Below the pieces are notes generated by a model. That model saw only the letters and a program-made list of their open reading frames with translations. It did no database searches and was not told the DNA's origin. A stretch of 64,000 nt of DNA. Source: JBCCOW01 sp038749105 (GTDB taxonomy: Bacteria; Planctomycetota; Phycisphaerae; Phycisphaerales; Phycisphaeraceae). Below are positions 33,840-44,786 of the stretch, in pieces (positions within the stretch are counted from its first letter, which is position 1; every line of letters begins with the position of its first letter). The stretch covers positions 18,700 through 82,699 of the forward strand of contig JBCDIM010000009.1 in assembly GCA_038749105.1 (NCBI GenBank). Reading direction: 5' to 3'. Made by a program: the position numbers and the translations under genes.

Positions 33840-35267
33840 TTAGTGGTTGTTGAAGCGGGCGGCGCGGAGGGCCCGGCCGATGAGGTGCGAGTAGCCGGCC
33901 CACCAGGACACGAGCGTGAGAAAAGTCATCACCACGATGCAGAGTTCGCGGTAGGTGAACGTGAGAGAGTCGGGGATCCAGTGAGTCGGGGTATAGGCAT
34001 AGCCGACGATAACCAGAACCCAGAGGACCACCCAGAGCAGGGCTTGCCCCACAACGAGCAGGGGCCCGGCGAAGGACGCGAGGGCCGCGGCCGCGGGGAA
34101 CGTGGTCCCGGCGTCCTTGCGGGTGTAGCTGGAGGCGGCGAGCGTGCTGGTGACCTGCATCGTGACGAGACTGATCAGAGTGAGCAGTGTGGGAAGAACG
34201 GCGTAAGCCCAGACGATGCCTTCGCGGGTGCCTAGCCATCGGGCGTTGCCGGGGTCGTAGCTGTTGAACACGATATGGAGCCCGGCCACGCCGAGCAGTG
34301 CTGTCAGAAACTGGGCAATCCCGGTGATCCAGCGGGACGCGGCGTGGTGCGGATTGAGGGTGTACAGCGGGGTGGCTCGGCCGAGGCGCTTCGGGTGCAT
34401 CAGCGCGGCTCGGCCGTAGCGGAGCCCGTTGGTGAAGGCGGGGAAGCGCCCCCCGGCCGGATGAGGGTGGAGGGGTTTAGGGCTGAGGCTCTGTGGGACG
34501 GGTTGGCCGCATTCGGGGCACGGGCCCTTCGGGTCGACACCGTGGAGGGCGTAGCCGCAGCCGGTGCAGCGCGGGGGCCAGACGCAGCGTGCGGGCCAGG
34601 GCATCGCGCGGATGGCGGCGGTGAGCCAGGCGTAGCCCAATAACAAGCCTGTGGTGATCACCAGCAGCTGGCCTTCTGTGGAGAACGTCACCCACCAGGG
34701 ATCGGTCGAGAGTCCGGTATAGGTCAAGGCGGTGTGGTGGCTCGTCTGGAGCCAAACGCCAACGGATTCATCCCAGAAGACGACAGCCAGGGTCACGGCA
34801 GTCATGACCCATACGCCAGCCGGGCTGGCCCAGGCGATTGTCCGCATCGACTGCTGCAGGGCGTCGAACGGGGTGCCGGGCCGGGCGCACCACCCGAGGT
34901 GGACCCAGGCAACGACAACCCAGAGGCCGTGGCCGACAAGGATGACGGCAACGAGGCGAGCGAGGTCCGGGGGATGGCTGACCACATTTCGGAGCAGCCG
35001 CAGAGCCTCGCTGACGTCGTTGAGGATATAGGGCAGTGGTGAGTTCAGGCTGCCGTTGGCTAGGCCCTGAGTCCATAGCGTCAGTGCGGGCAAGACCACG
35101 ACGACCCAGGCCACGCTGACCGCCGCGACCGCCCACGCCCAAACGATGCCGAGGTTCTGTCGGTGCTGTTGCTCGACGGCCCAGCGGGGGCGGACCCATG
35201 CCACGAGCCACAGCACCACCGCCGAGGCGAGACGGTCGAGCGGCGGCGTGCGGGCGGGCGGGGTCAT
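33840..35267 (-). CDS. Large zinc-ribbon membrane protein
   Basis: A 475-residue polytopic protein with about ten hydrophobic segments and one cytoplasmic zinc ribbon, CTGCGYALHGVDPKGPCPEC, around residues 235-255. The ribbon spacing matches that of the smaller protein downstream of leuS. The N-terminal half (ASAVVLWLVAWVRPRWAVEQ) and C-terminal half each contain a membrane bundle. It lies 69 bases upstream of leuS on the same strand. I do not recognise an enzyme domain. Confidence 0.75.
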   Translation of the reverse strand: MTPPARTPPLDRLASAVVLWLVAWVRPRWAVEQQHRQNLGIVWAWAVAAVSVAWVVVVLPALTLWTQGLANGSLNSPLPYILNDVSEALRLLRNVVSHPPDLARLVAVILVGHGLWVVVAWVHLGWCARPGTPFDALQQSMRTIAWASPAGVWVMTAVTLAVVFWDESVGVWLQTSHHTALTYTGLSTDPWWVTFSTEGQLLVITTGLLLGYAWLTAAIRAMPWPARCVWPPRCTGCGYALHGVDPKGPCPECGQPVPQSLSPKPLHPHPAGGRFPAFTNGLRYGRAALMHPKRLGRATPLYTLNPHHAASRWITGIAQFLTALLGVAGLHIVFNSYDPGNARWLGTREGIVWAYAVLPTLLTLISLVTMQVTSTLAASSYTRKDAGTTFPAAAALASFAGPLLVVGQALLWVVLWVLVIVGYAYTPTHWIPDSLTFTYRELCIVVMTFLTLVSWWAGYSHLIGRALRAARFNNH

Positions 35268-35394
35268 CTTCGGGTCCGGAGCATCTGGCTAAACAGCAGC
35301 GGGTTCATCACGCCCCCGCGTCACCTGAGTTTACGGTCGGTCCCGTCGTCGAGGCACCACCTGATTGTTGGCCTGAAGCTGCTACATTGCCGCG

Positions 35395-36531
35395 ATGCCT
35401 GAACGCCAAGCCATCGCCAAGGCCGCCTCGGACGGCCTCCGCCTCTTCGCCGCCAACATCGACCAGCGCCCCGTGCTCGTCGGCTTCGACGGCTTCGTCG
35501 ACTCGATTATCCACATCGTCGACAAACGCTACGACGCCGAACGCTTCGACCGCGTGCCGACGATCTCCGACTTCGGCGAACGCATCAGCTCGGCGGCCGG
35601 CCAATCCTCGAACGTCGAGCTGGTGACAACCGTCCGCAAGCTCGGCGGCAACGGCCCGATCATGGCTAACGCGCTCGCGTCGGTTGGCTTCCCGACGACC
35701 TATATCGGTGCACTCGGCCTGCCCGCGGTCGACCCCGTGTTTGACGAGTTCGCCAAGATCGCCACTGTTCACTCGATCGCCGACCCAGGCTTCACTGATG
35801 CGCTGGAGTTCGAGGACGGCAAGCTCATGCTGGGCAAGCACGACGCGATCCGCGACCTGGCCCAGGACGCGATCGACGAGCACGTCGGCCGCAACGCCTA
35901 CGAGGGCATCTGCCTGCACGCCAAGCTGATCGCCATGGTCAACTGGACCATGCTCCCGGGCATGAACGGGATCTGGCGGCATCTGATCGATCATGTGCTG
36001 CCCGAGCTCGACGGCAACCGGATGGTCTTCATCGACCTGGCCGACCCGGCGAAGCGGACCGACGACGATCTGCGGGCGGCGATGGAGCTGGCCGGCGAAC
36101 TGCAGAAGGACACCGATGTGGTGCTGGGGTTCAACCTCAGCGAGTCATCACAGGTCGCCGGCGTGCTGGGCATCGACGTGCCCGACGACGCGGAGGCGGC
36201 GATCGAAGAGACGGCCGCGAAGCTGCGTGAGACCATCGGCGTGCACTGTGTGGTGGTGCACCCGCGGCGTGGGGCGGCCGGGGCGATAGAGACCGACGAA
36301 GGCGTGGTGACCTCGACGTTCATGGGCCCGTTTGTTCAGAAGCCGAAGCTGAGCACCGGGGCGGGCGACAACTTCAACGCCGGCTTCTGCACCGGGCTCC
36401 TCGCGGGCCTTCCGCTGGAGCAGGCCCTGTGCACGGGCACGGGCGTGAGCGGGTTCTATGTGCGGGAAGGCCGATCGCCGACGCTGGGTGAGCTGGCCGA
36501 CTTCTGTGCCGACCTGCCCGCTCCGCAGTAA
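35395..36531 (+). CDS. PfkB-family carbohydrate kinase
   Basis: Ribokinase-like sugar or nucleoside kinase of 378 residues. The N-terminal region has VLVGFDGFVDSIIHIVDKR and LGGNGPIMANALASVG, the substrate-binding GG motif. The ATP-binding PfkB signature near residue 322 is STGAGDNFNAGFCTGLLAG, with the catalytic aspartate in GAGD. Its N-terminus is longer and more divergent than in characterised fructokinases, so the substrate is unknown. It is convergent with the cysQ-like gene 9 bases away and divergent from the zinc-ribbon membrane gene. Confidence 0.88.
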   Translation: MPERQAIAKAASDGLRLFAANIDQRPVLVGFDGFVDSIIHIVDKRYDAERFDRVPTISDFGERISSAAGQSSNVELVTTVRKLGGNGPIMANALASVGFPTTYIGALGLPAVDPVFDEFAKIATVHSIADPGFTDALEFEDGKLMLGKHDAIRDLAQDAIDEHVGRNAYEGICLHAKLIAMVNWTMLPGMNGIWRHLIDHVLPELDGNRMVFIDLADPAKRTDDDLRAAMELAGELQKDTDVVLGFNLSESSQVAGVLGIDVPDDAEAAIEETAAKLRETIGVHCVVVHPRRGAAGAIETDEGVVTSTFMGPFVQKPKLSTGAGDNFNAGFCTGLLAGLPLEQALCTGTGVSGFYVREGRSPTLGELADFCADLPAPQ

Positions 36532-36540
36532 GCGGGCCCG

Positions 36541-37506
36541 TCAGGCGGGCACGGTGAACGCAGCCTGGACCGCCTCGACGACGCGGTCGTGGAACGCGCC
36601 GTTGGTGGCGATGATGCCCGAGTTCGCGGAGAGGGTCCGGCCGAGCGAGAAGTCGAGCGGCTTGCCCGTGATGTCGGTCACGGTGCCGCCGGCTTCTGTC
36701 ACGCAGAGCATGCCCGCCGCGTGGTCCCAGATCTTCTCCTGGTAGCCGGCCCGGGTGGGCAACCGGAGGTAGATATCGGCGTCGCCACGGGCGACCGCGG
36801 CGTACTTGCATTGGCTGTCGATCCGGTAGGGCTCGGCGGTGATGCCGAGCGTCTTGGCGATCTCTGCCGAGGCGCCCTGGTCGGAGTGGCCCGACTCGAC
36901 GGACTCGCAGAACCGAGCCTCGGCCGGGTCTTGGGTCGTGCTGACGCTGACGGGATGTGATGAGCCGTCGGCGGCGTGTACCCGCGTGCCGCCGCCCAGG
37001 ACGGCCGACAGGAGCAGGCCGCCGTCGAGGTTGGGGCAGCCCAAGACGCTGAGGACGACCTTGCCGTCTTCGATCAGGCCCAAAGCGACGGCGTACTGCT
37101 GGCCGCGGAGGAAGCCCTTCGTGCCGTCGATCGGGTCGAGGGTCCAGTAACGTGAGGCGGGCTTGGTGGCCGGGTCGTGGTTGCCGCGGTCGATGGCGGT
37201 CAGGGCGTCTTCGACCGCCATGCCGGCGTGCTCCGCGACCTTCTCGGCCAGCTCGGCCTGATCGCCGCGGAGGTCGGCGGCGTCTTCCTCGCCAACCACC
37301 GGATCACCCGGGAAGATCTTCGCAATGATGCTGCAGACCACGGCCTGCGAGGCGAAGTCGGCCACGGTGACCGGGCTCTTGTCCTTCTTCTCGAGGGTCC
37401 CCGCGGTAACCAGGTCGGCCTGGACGGCGCGGCAGACTTCGGCGGCTTTGGAGACCGCTTCGAGGGCGACCTTCATCTCGGTGCTGTCGTGGTTGAGTCG
37501 GCTCAT
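36541..37506 (-). CDS. cysQ: 3'(2'),5'-bisphosphate nucleotidase (CysQ/Hal2-type)
   Basis: Inositol-monophosphatase-superfamily enzyme of about 321 residues. Metal-binding motifs are VVGEED, LDPIDGTKGFLRG and WDHAAGMLCVTEAGG. The GTKGFLRG extension is typical of Hal2/SAL1 enzymes that hydrolyse PAP to AMP, the by-product of sulfotransferases. That fits with the sulfotransferase gene in this window, though the two are 13 kb apart. The ATG at 37506 begins MSRLNHDSTEMKVAL; a longer frame to 37575 runs through a palindromic repeat and is rejected. Confidence 0.9.
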   Translation of the reverse strand: MSRLNHDSTEMKVALEAVSKAAEVCRAVQADLVTAGTLEKKDKSPVTVADFASQAVVCSIIAKIFPGDPVVGEEDAADLRGDQAELAEKVAEHAGMAVEDALTAIDRGNHDPATKPASRYWTLDPIDGTKGFLRGQQYAVALGLIEDGKVVLSVLGCPNLDGGLLLSAVLGGGTRVHAADGSSHPVSVSTTQDPAEARFCESVESGHSDQGASAEIAKTLGITAEPYRIDSQCKYAAVARGDADIYLRLPTRAGYQEKIWDHAAGMLCVTEAGGTVTDITGKPLDFSLGRTLSANSGIIATNGAFHDRVVEAVQAAFTVPA

Positions 37507-37541
37507 GATCGTGCTATCGGGTTTCTGGGCATGCGGGTTTG

Positions 37542-37614
37542 AACCACGGAGAGCACGAAGAGCACAAAGGAACACAAAAGAGCAATCTTCGTGGTCTCCG
37601 TGTCCTTCGTGGTT
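37542..37614. repeat. Imperfect inverted repeat of the CACGGAG/CACGAAG type
   Basis: The left arm at 37542-37569 starts AACCACGGAGAGCACGAAGA, and the right arm at 37587-37614 ends CCTTCGTGGTT. Read in opposite directions the arms agree at most positions. It fills most of the 114 bases between the dnaB stop and the cysQ start, both on the minus strand. Similar low-complexity palindromes recur in many environmental bacteria. It could act as an mRNA stem-loop. Confidence 0.6.
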
Positions 37615-37620
37615 ATCGAC

Positions 37621-39033
<1,413 letters not shown>

Positions 39034-39118
39034 CGCAACACTCCATCGTCGCACATGTCTTCCGCCGCCGCTGCAGTTTGGACTGGCGGTTCAAAGCCTG
39101 TCACTAACACCCTAGCGG

Positions 39119-42100
39119 CTAGTTTTTTGCCGGGAAGTAGTCCTGCAATGCGGCGACGTCCCAGCCGTGGTCGCGGAGGGCCCGCATGGCGCCGACGGCG
39201 GCGGTCATGCCGGTGAGGGTGGTGATCATGGGGACGCGTTCGCGGACGGCCATGGCACGGAGCTGGCCCTCGTCGGTGCCGGCGCCCTTGCGGGTGGCGG
39301 TGTTGAGGATCAGGGCGAGCTCGCCGTTCTTGATCAGGTCGATCGCGTGGGGTCGGCCCTCGGAGATCTTGTTGATCCGCGTGGTGGTGAGGCCCGCTTC
39401 AGCCAGGGACTGGTGCGTGCCGGCGGTGGTGAGGACGGTGAAGCCCAGGTCGATGAGGTCCTTGGCGATGGCGATCGCGCCGTCTTTGTCTTCCTTGCGG
39501 ACCGAGAGGAAGACCTGCCCCTCGGTGGGCAGCGAGACGCCGGCCCCCATCTGGCTCTTGGCGAAGGCGATGGGGTAGGAGGCATCGGCGCCCATGACCT
39601 CGCCGGTGGAACGCATCTCGGGGCCGAGGATGACATCGACGCCGGGGAACTTGCTGAACGGGAAAACCGCTTCCTTAACGGAGGTGTGTGGGGGGTGGAC
39701 TTCGCCGGTCACATCGAGGTCGGCGAGTTGTTTTCCGGCCATGACCTTGGCGGCGAGGCGGGCCCACTGCACGCCGGTGGACTTGCCGACGAACGGGACG
39801 GTGCGGGAGGCCCGCGGGTTGACCTCGATGACGTAGAGGTCGTCCCCCTTCACGGCCCATTGCACATTCATCAGGCCGCGGACCTGCAGCGCCTCGGCGA
39901 GGGCCCGCGACTGGTCCTTGATCTGTTCGATCATGTCGTCGGACAGCGAGTAGGGCGGGAGCGTGCAGGCGGAGTCGCCCGAGTGGACGCCGGCCTCTTC
40001 GATGTGCTCCATGACGCCGCAGACGATGGCCCTTGGTTCGGCAGCACCGTCCGGAGCCAAGTAGTCGGCGATGACATCGACGTCGCACTCGGTGGCCTGG
40101 AAGAGGAACTTGTCGATGAGGATCGGGCCGTCGGCGACGTCGGAGGCTCGGAGGGCGAACTGCATGTAGCGACGGAGCTGGTCATCGTCGAAGACGGTCT
40201 CCATGGCCCGGCCACCCAGCACGAACGAGGGGCGGACGAGCACGGGGTAGCCGATGCGGTTGGCGATGGCGACAGCTTCGTCGGCGTCGTACGCGATGCC
40301 GTTTTCGGGCTGACGGACCCCGAGCTGCCGGCAGAGCTCGGCGAACTGGTCGCGGTCCTCGGCCAGCGCGATCGAGTCGACGGAGGTGCCGATGATGGGG
40401 ACGCCCGCGGCGCGGAGGCCTTCGGCGAGGTTGAGGGGGGTCTGGCCGCCGAACTGGACGATGACGCCGTGTACTAGACCACGGTGGTTCGGGTCTTTGA
40501 ACGAGCCGCCGTTGATGCGTTCGATGAGGTTGAGGGTGTCTTCGAGGGTGAGTGGCTCGAAGAACAGCAGGTCGGAGGTGTCGTAGTCGGTAGAGACCGT
40601 CTCGGGATTGGAGTTGACCATCACGGCTTCGTAGCCGAGCTCCTTGGCGGCGAAGGCGGCCTGGACACAGCAGTAGTCGAACTCGATGCCTTGGCCGATG
40701 CGGTTGGGGCCGCCACCGAGGATGACGATCTTCTTGGTGTCGGTGACACGGACTTCGTCATCGACGGACGCGGCGGCGTTGCCGTCGGCGTCGATCTGCG
40801 TAACGGGCGTTTCGTACGTCGAGTAGTAGTACGGGGTGACGGCCTCGAACTCGGCGGCGCAGGTATCGACGAGCTTGTAGACGGGCTTGATCGACATGTA
40901 TTCGCGGTGCTTGCGGACCTGCATGATCGTGGTGCTGGTAATGGCCCCGAAGTAGAGGTTGGCGAGCTGGGCGTCGGAGTAGCCGAGCTGCTTGGCCTCG
41001 AAGAGTACGGCTTCGGGGACGTCGGCGAGCGAGCTGTAGCCGGCGAGCGTGTCCTCGAACTCGACGAGCTGTTGGATCTGATCGAGGAACCAGGGGTCGA
41101 TCTTGGTGGCGTCAAAGATCTGCTCGAGCGACCAGCCGAGCTTGAAGGCGTAGCGGACGTAGTAGAGCCGGCCCTGCGAGGGGACGCGGAGCTTGCGCCG
41201 GAGCTTGTCGAGCGGGATAGGCCAGACGACGGGTGAGCCGTCGGCGGCGACGACGCCACGCTGGGCTTGCAGCCACTTGTCGTTGGCGTCGAGCCCGAGC
41301 CCGAAGCGCTTCACCTCCATCGAGCGGATGCCCTTCTGGAGCGACTCCTTGAAGGTGCGCCCGATGGACATCGCCTCGCCGACGGACTTCATCTGAGTTG
41401 TCAGCGTCTCGTCGGCTTCGGGAAACTTTTCGAAGGTCCAGCGGGGGATCTTGGTGACGACGTAGTCGATTGACGGCTCGAAGCAGGCGACGGTCTGCCC
41501 GGTGATGTCGTTGGGCAGTTCGGCGAGGGTGTAGCCCACGGCCAGCTTGGCGGCGATCTTGGCGATGGGGAAGCCGGTCGCTTTGGAGGCGAGGGCGGAG
41601 GAGCGGGAGACGCGGGGGTTCATCTCGACGACGACCATCTCGCCGTTGTCGGGGTTGATGGCGAACTGGCAGTTGGAGCCGCCGGTCTCGACGCCGATGG
41701 CCCGGAGGATGGCGAGCGAGGCGTCGCGCATCCGCTGGTATTCCTTGTCGGTCAGCGTCTGGGCGGGGGCGACCGTAATCGAGTCGCCGGTGTGGACGCC
41801 CATCGGGTCGAGGTTTTCGATCGCGCAGATGATCACGGCGTTGTCGTCGCGGTCGCGCATGACCTCCATCTCGTACTCCTTCCAGCCGAGGAGCGAGCGG
41901 TCGATGAGGATCTGCGAGGTCATGGAGGCGTCGAGGCCGCGCTTGGCGATCTCCTCGAACTCGTCGAGGTTGTAGGCCACGCCGCCGCCGGTGCCGCCGA
42001 GCGTGAAGGCCGGGCGGATGATCGCGGGCAGCCCGGTAGACTTCAGCACTTCACGGGCCTCGTCCATGGTGGTGGCGGTGGCGGAGTCGGGCGACTTGAG

Positions 42101-42535
42101 CCCGATGTCGGCCATGACCTTCTTGAACAGCTCGCGGTCCTCAGCCCGGTAGATCACGTCGCGGTCGGCACCAATCATCTCGACGCTGTGCTTCTTGAGG
42201 ATGCCCTGCTCGTCGAGGGCGCAGGCGCAGTTGAGGGCGGTCTGTCCGCCGAGCGTGGGGAGCAGCGCGTCGATGGGGTGGTCGCCGGCGTTCTCCTTAA
42301 TGATGATTTTCTCGACGGCCTCGGGCGTGATGGGCTCGATGTAGGTGCGGTCGGAAAACTCCGGGTCGGTCATGATGGTGGCCGGGTTGGAGTTGACCAG
42401 CACGACGCGGTAGCCCTCTTCTTTGAGGGCTTTGCAGGCCTGGGTGCCGGAGTAGTCGAACTCGCAGCCCTGGCCGATGACGATGGGGCCGGCGCCGAGG
42501 ATGAGGATGGTGTGGAGGTCGTCGCGGCGGGGCAT
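39119..42535 (-). CDS. carB: Carbamoyl-phosphate synthase large subunit
   Basis: Synthesises carbamoyl phosphate for pyrimidines and arginine with the small subunit CarA, which is not in the window. The two homologous halves start with ILGAGPIVIGQGCEFDYSGT and ILGGGPNRIGQGIEFDYCCV. Each has an ATP-grasp domain, for example VEMNPRVSRSSALASKATG and VIEVNPRASRTVPFVGKSTG. The C-terminal MGS-like regulatory domain is complete. At 1138 residues it is some 65 longer than the E. coli enzyme, partly from an insert QIDADGNAAASVDDEVRVTD at the join of the halves. Confidence 0.98.
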   Translation of the reverse strand: MPRRDDLHTILILGAGPIVIGQGCEFDYSGTQACKALKEEGYRVVLVNSNPATIMTDPEFSDRTYIEPITPEAVEKIIIKENAGDHPIDALLPTLGGQTALNCACALDEQGILKKHSVEMIGADRDVIYRAEDRELFKKVMADIGLKSPDSATATTMDEAREVLKSTGLPAIIRPAFTLGGTGGGVAYNLDEFEEIAKRGLDASMTSQILIDRSLLGWKEYEMEVMRDRDDNAVIICAIENLDPMGVHTGDSITVAPAQTLTDKEYQRMRDASLAILRAIGVETGGSNCQFAINPDNGEMVVVEMNPRVSRSSALASKATGFPIAKIAAKLAVGYTLAELPNDITGQTVACFEPSIDYVVTKIPRWTFEKFPEADETLTTQMKSVGEAMSIGRTFKESLQKGIRSMEVKRFGLGLDANDKWLQAQRGVVAADGSPVVWPIPLDKLRRKLRVPSQGRLYYVRYAFKLGWSLEQIFDATKIDPWFLDQIQQLVEFEDTLAGYSSLADVPEAVLFEAKQLGYSDAQLANLYFGAITSTTIMQVRKHREYMSIKPVYKLVDTCAAEFEAVTPYYYSTYETPVTQIDADGNAAASVDDEVRVTDTKKIVILGGGPNRIGQGIEFDYCCVQAAFAAKELGYEAVMVNSNPETVSTDYDTSDLLFFEPLTLEDTLNLIERINGGSFKDPNHRGLVHGVIVQFGGQTPLNLAEGLRAAGVPIIGTSVDSIALAEDRDQFAELCRQLGVRQPENGIAYDADEAVAIANRIGYPVLVRPSFVLGGRAMETVFDDDQLRRYMQFALRASDVADGPILIDKFLFQATECDVDVIADYLAPDGAAEPRAIVCGVMEHIEEAGVHSGDSACTLPPYSLSDDMIEQIKDQSRALAEALQVRGLMNVQWAVKGDDLYVIEVNPRASRTVPFVGKSTGVQWARLAAKVMAGKQLADLDVTGEVHPPHTSVKEAVFPFSKFPGVDVILGPEMRSTGEVMGADASYPIAFAKSQMGAGVSLPTEGQVFLSVRKEDKDGAIAIAKDLIDLGFTVLTTAGTHQSLAEAGLTTTRINKISEGRPHAIDLIKNGELALILNTATRKGAGTDEGQLRAMAVRERVPMITTLTGMTAAVGAMRALRDHGWDVAALQDYFPAKN

Positions 42536-42624
42536 GGAGCAGGGGTATCGCGGAGGGGGTAGCGGGTGTGGGGTTAAACGCGGGGAGTGTAACGGAGCGG
42601 TGGCGTAGGGGTAGAGTTGGAGGG

Positions 42625-44448
42625 ATGGGACGACGGCTAGAGTTGGCTGAGGTGTCGTGGCGGGACGGGAGGCTGTGGTCGGAGAAGTTTGGGGATGTGT
42701 ACGCGTCGATGGGGATGGCAGAGGCGCGGCATGTGATGCTGGCGGGGGCGGGGCTGCCGGGCCGGTGGAAGGATCGGGAGCGGGGCTGGCCTGATGGGGT
42801 TTTCACGATCGGGGAGCTGGGTTTCGGTGCGGGGTTGAACTTCCTGGCGGCGTGGGAGGCGTGGGACCGGGTCGCGGAGCACCGGGTGCCGGGGGTGCTG
42901 CGGTATGTGTCGGTGGAGGGGTACCCGCTTGAGCGCGGGGACTTGGAGCGGGCGTTGGCGGGGTTGGATGCTGGGGACGGGATGGCAGCACGGGCAGCAG
43001 CGTTGGTGGAGGCCTGGCCGGTGGGGGAAGGATCGGTCGAGGCGGGTACGTCGTGGTCGGTGGCGTTCGGGGGAGGGGTCGAGTTGGTGGTGCTGTGGGG
43101 TGACGTCGAGGGGGTGCTCCGGGGGTGGTCGGTGCCGGAGCGGGGTGGCATCGACGCGTGGTTTCTGGACGGGTTCTCTCCGCAGCGCAACGCGGCGATG
43201 TGGAGTCAGGCGGTGCTGGACGCGGTGGGTGAACGGTCGCGGAAGGGTGCCCGTGTAGCGACGTACACGGTGGCGGGGGCGGTGCGGCGGGAGTTGGACA
43301 GGGCGGGGTTTGATGTCCGGAAGCGTGCGGGGCTGGGCAAGAAGCGGGACGTGTTGACGGGGGTGCTGCGTGAGACCCCACGGGCCGAATCGGCGAGCGT
43401 GCCGGGCGGTAGGCGGGAGCCGATCGACCGGGTGTTGGTGATCGGCGCAGGCATCGCGGGGTGTGGCGTGGTCAAGGCGTTGGTGGAGGCGGGCGTGGAG
43501 GCGGAGCGGGTGTCGGTTTGGGACCCCGGCGGGGTGGCGAGCGGGGCGTCGGGGAACGCGGCGGGGATCGTGCAGCCGAAGCTGGGGTCGCCGCAGCGGT
43601 CGGCAGCGGTGGCGTGGTACCGGGAGGCTCACACGGCGATGGGGGCGTGGCTGCAGACGCAGGACGCGTCGGTGGGCTGGCGGGCGGGTGCGCTGCACCT
43701 GGAGGTGAATGAGCGGCAGGCGGAGCGGTTGGCGTGGGCGGCGGAGGAAGAGCTGGGGCGTTGGATCGGGCTTGAAGAGGCTTCGGAACGGCTCGGGGTG
43801 TCGATGGAGCGGGGCGGTCTGTGGGTGGACGACGCCTGGGTGGTCCGGCCGAGAGCGGTGTGTGAGCGGTGGCTGGCCGAGGCGGGGGTCGGGGTGGAGG
43901 CGCGGGCGGTCGACTCGCTGGAGCAGTCGTTGGAAATCGTGGGTGCGGATGGTGTGGTGGTGCTGGCAAACGGGGACGGTGTGCTCGGGGACAAGGCGAT
44001 GGTGGGTGGAGTGGTGGGGCGAGTGGGGGGGCAGGTGTCGGGCTGGCGGGTGGAGGACACGCGATGGTTGCGCGGGGTGCTCTGCTACGGCGGGTACGCC
44101 CTTCCGGCGTTGGATGGCGTGGGGTGGTTGGGCGCGACCTACGACCACAGCGATCGCGTTGGGGTGCTAGACCGCGATGACGAGGAGAACCGCGCGCGGC
44201 TACGGGCGTCCTGCGGTGAGGTGGAGGCGTTATTGCCGGGTACCGAGGGGCGGGCGGATGTGAGGCGGGCTGGCTTGCGGGTGACGACGAGGGATCGGCT
44301 GCCGGTGGCGGGTTGGCTGGGCGAGTCGGTGGGTGGGGGGCGGGTTTATGCCAGCCTGGGGCACGGCTCGCGGGGCTTAACAGGCGGCTTGTTATCGGGC
44401 CGACGGGTGGCGGCCGCGATGGGGCTGGATGCCGGGGCAATGGGGTGA
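42625..44448 (+). CDS. mnmC: Bifunctional tRNA modification enzyme MnmC
   Basis: Completes 5-methylaminomethyl-2-thiouridine at the tRNA wobble base. The N-terminal methyltransferase domain has the SAM loop GELGFGAGLNFLAAWEAW and the active-site block WFLDGFSPQRNAAMWSQAVL. The C-terminal FAD-dependent demodification domain has VLVIGAGIAGCGVVKALVEA and GASGNAAGIVQPKL. At about 607 residues it is shorter than the E. coli protein (668). The ATG at 42625 (MGRRLELAEVSW) gives the expected N-terminus; the open frame back to 42568 lacks similarity. It is divergent from carB. Confidence 0.92.
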   Translation: MGRRLELAEVSWRDGRLWSEKFGDVYASMGMAEARHVMLAGAGLPGRWKDRERGWPDGVFTIGELGFGAGLNFLAAWEAWDRVAEHRVPGVLRYVSVEGYPLERGDLERALAGLDAGDGMAARAAALVEAWPVGEGSVEAGTSWSVAFGGGVELVVLWGDVEGVLRGWSVPERGGIDAWFLDGFSPQRNAAMWSQAVLDAVGERSRKGARVATYTVAGAVRRELDRAGFDVRKRAGLGKKRDVLTGVLRETPRAESASVPGGRREPIDRVLVIGAGIAGCGVVKALVEAGVEAERVSVWDPGGVASGASGNAAGIVQPKLGSPQRSAAVAWYREAHTAMGAWLQTQDASVGWRAGALHLEVNERQAERLAWAAEEELGRWIGLEEASERLGVSMERGGLWVDDAWVVRPRAVCERWLAEAGVGVEARAVDSLEQSLEIVGADGVVVLANGDGVLGDKAMVGGVVGRVGGQVSGWRVEDTRWLRGVLCYGGYALPALDGVGWLGATYDHSDRVGVLDRDDEENRARLRASCGEVEALLPGTEGRADVRRAGLRVTTRDRLPVAGWLGESVGGGRVYASLGHGSRGLTGGLLSGRRVAAAMGLDAGAMG

Positions 44449-44481
44449 AGAAGACCCAGGGTTCTGACCGATCTATGAGCT

Positions 44482-44703
44482 ATGTCTATTGGGATCAATG
44501 CCGCCGGTGCGAGTGCCTTGACTGCTGCTCAGCTGCAGAGCCAGGTCGGCGTGTCTGTCGCTCGCAAGACGCTGGACCAGGCGAAGGCTCAGGGGGATGC
44601 GGCGGTGTCGCTGCTGGATGCGGCCGCACAGACGCAGAAGGCGATGGTGGACCGGGTGAGCATCGAGCCGTTCAAAGGCACGATGATCGACGTGGTGGCG
44701 TGA
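44482..44703 (+). CDS. YjfB-like putative motility protein
   Basis: A 73-residue, alanine- and glutamine-rich alpha-helical protein starting MSIGINAAGASALTAAQLQS. The block QVGVSVARKTLDQAKAQGD matches the general pattern of the YjfB putative motility family, which has small proteins with V-x-V-x-(K/R)-K-x-(L/M)-D-x-A/Q. It is convergent with a PilZ-domain gene, which supports a link to c-di-GMP and flagella, but no flagellar genes are in view. Function not established for the family. Confidence 0.7.
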   Translation: MSIGINAAGASALTAAQLQSQVGVSVARKTLDQAKAQGDAAVSLLDAAAQTQKAMVDRVSIEPFKGTMIDVVA

Positions 44704-44786
44704 GTTTGTGGCAGACGGCGGGGTTGATGGATAGAAGGCAGAGGCAGAACCGCCGATGGCTGTGTCTTTTGCCTTGTGCGGTCGAC

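Noticed and set aside
30999..34235. Long plus-strand open frames (411 and 493 residues) opposite leuS
   Set aside because: They are antisense to a full-length, motif-complete leuS and have the Val/Gly/Glu-rich composition of high-G+C shadow frames.
39167..40477. 436-residue plus-strand frame opposite carB
   Set aside because: It is antisense to conserved carB sequence, with no initiation signal or family motif.
42637..44148. 503-residue minus-strand frame opposite mnmC
   Set aside because: It is arginine/proline/histidine-rich antisense of a gene with clear MnmC motifs.
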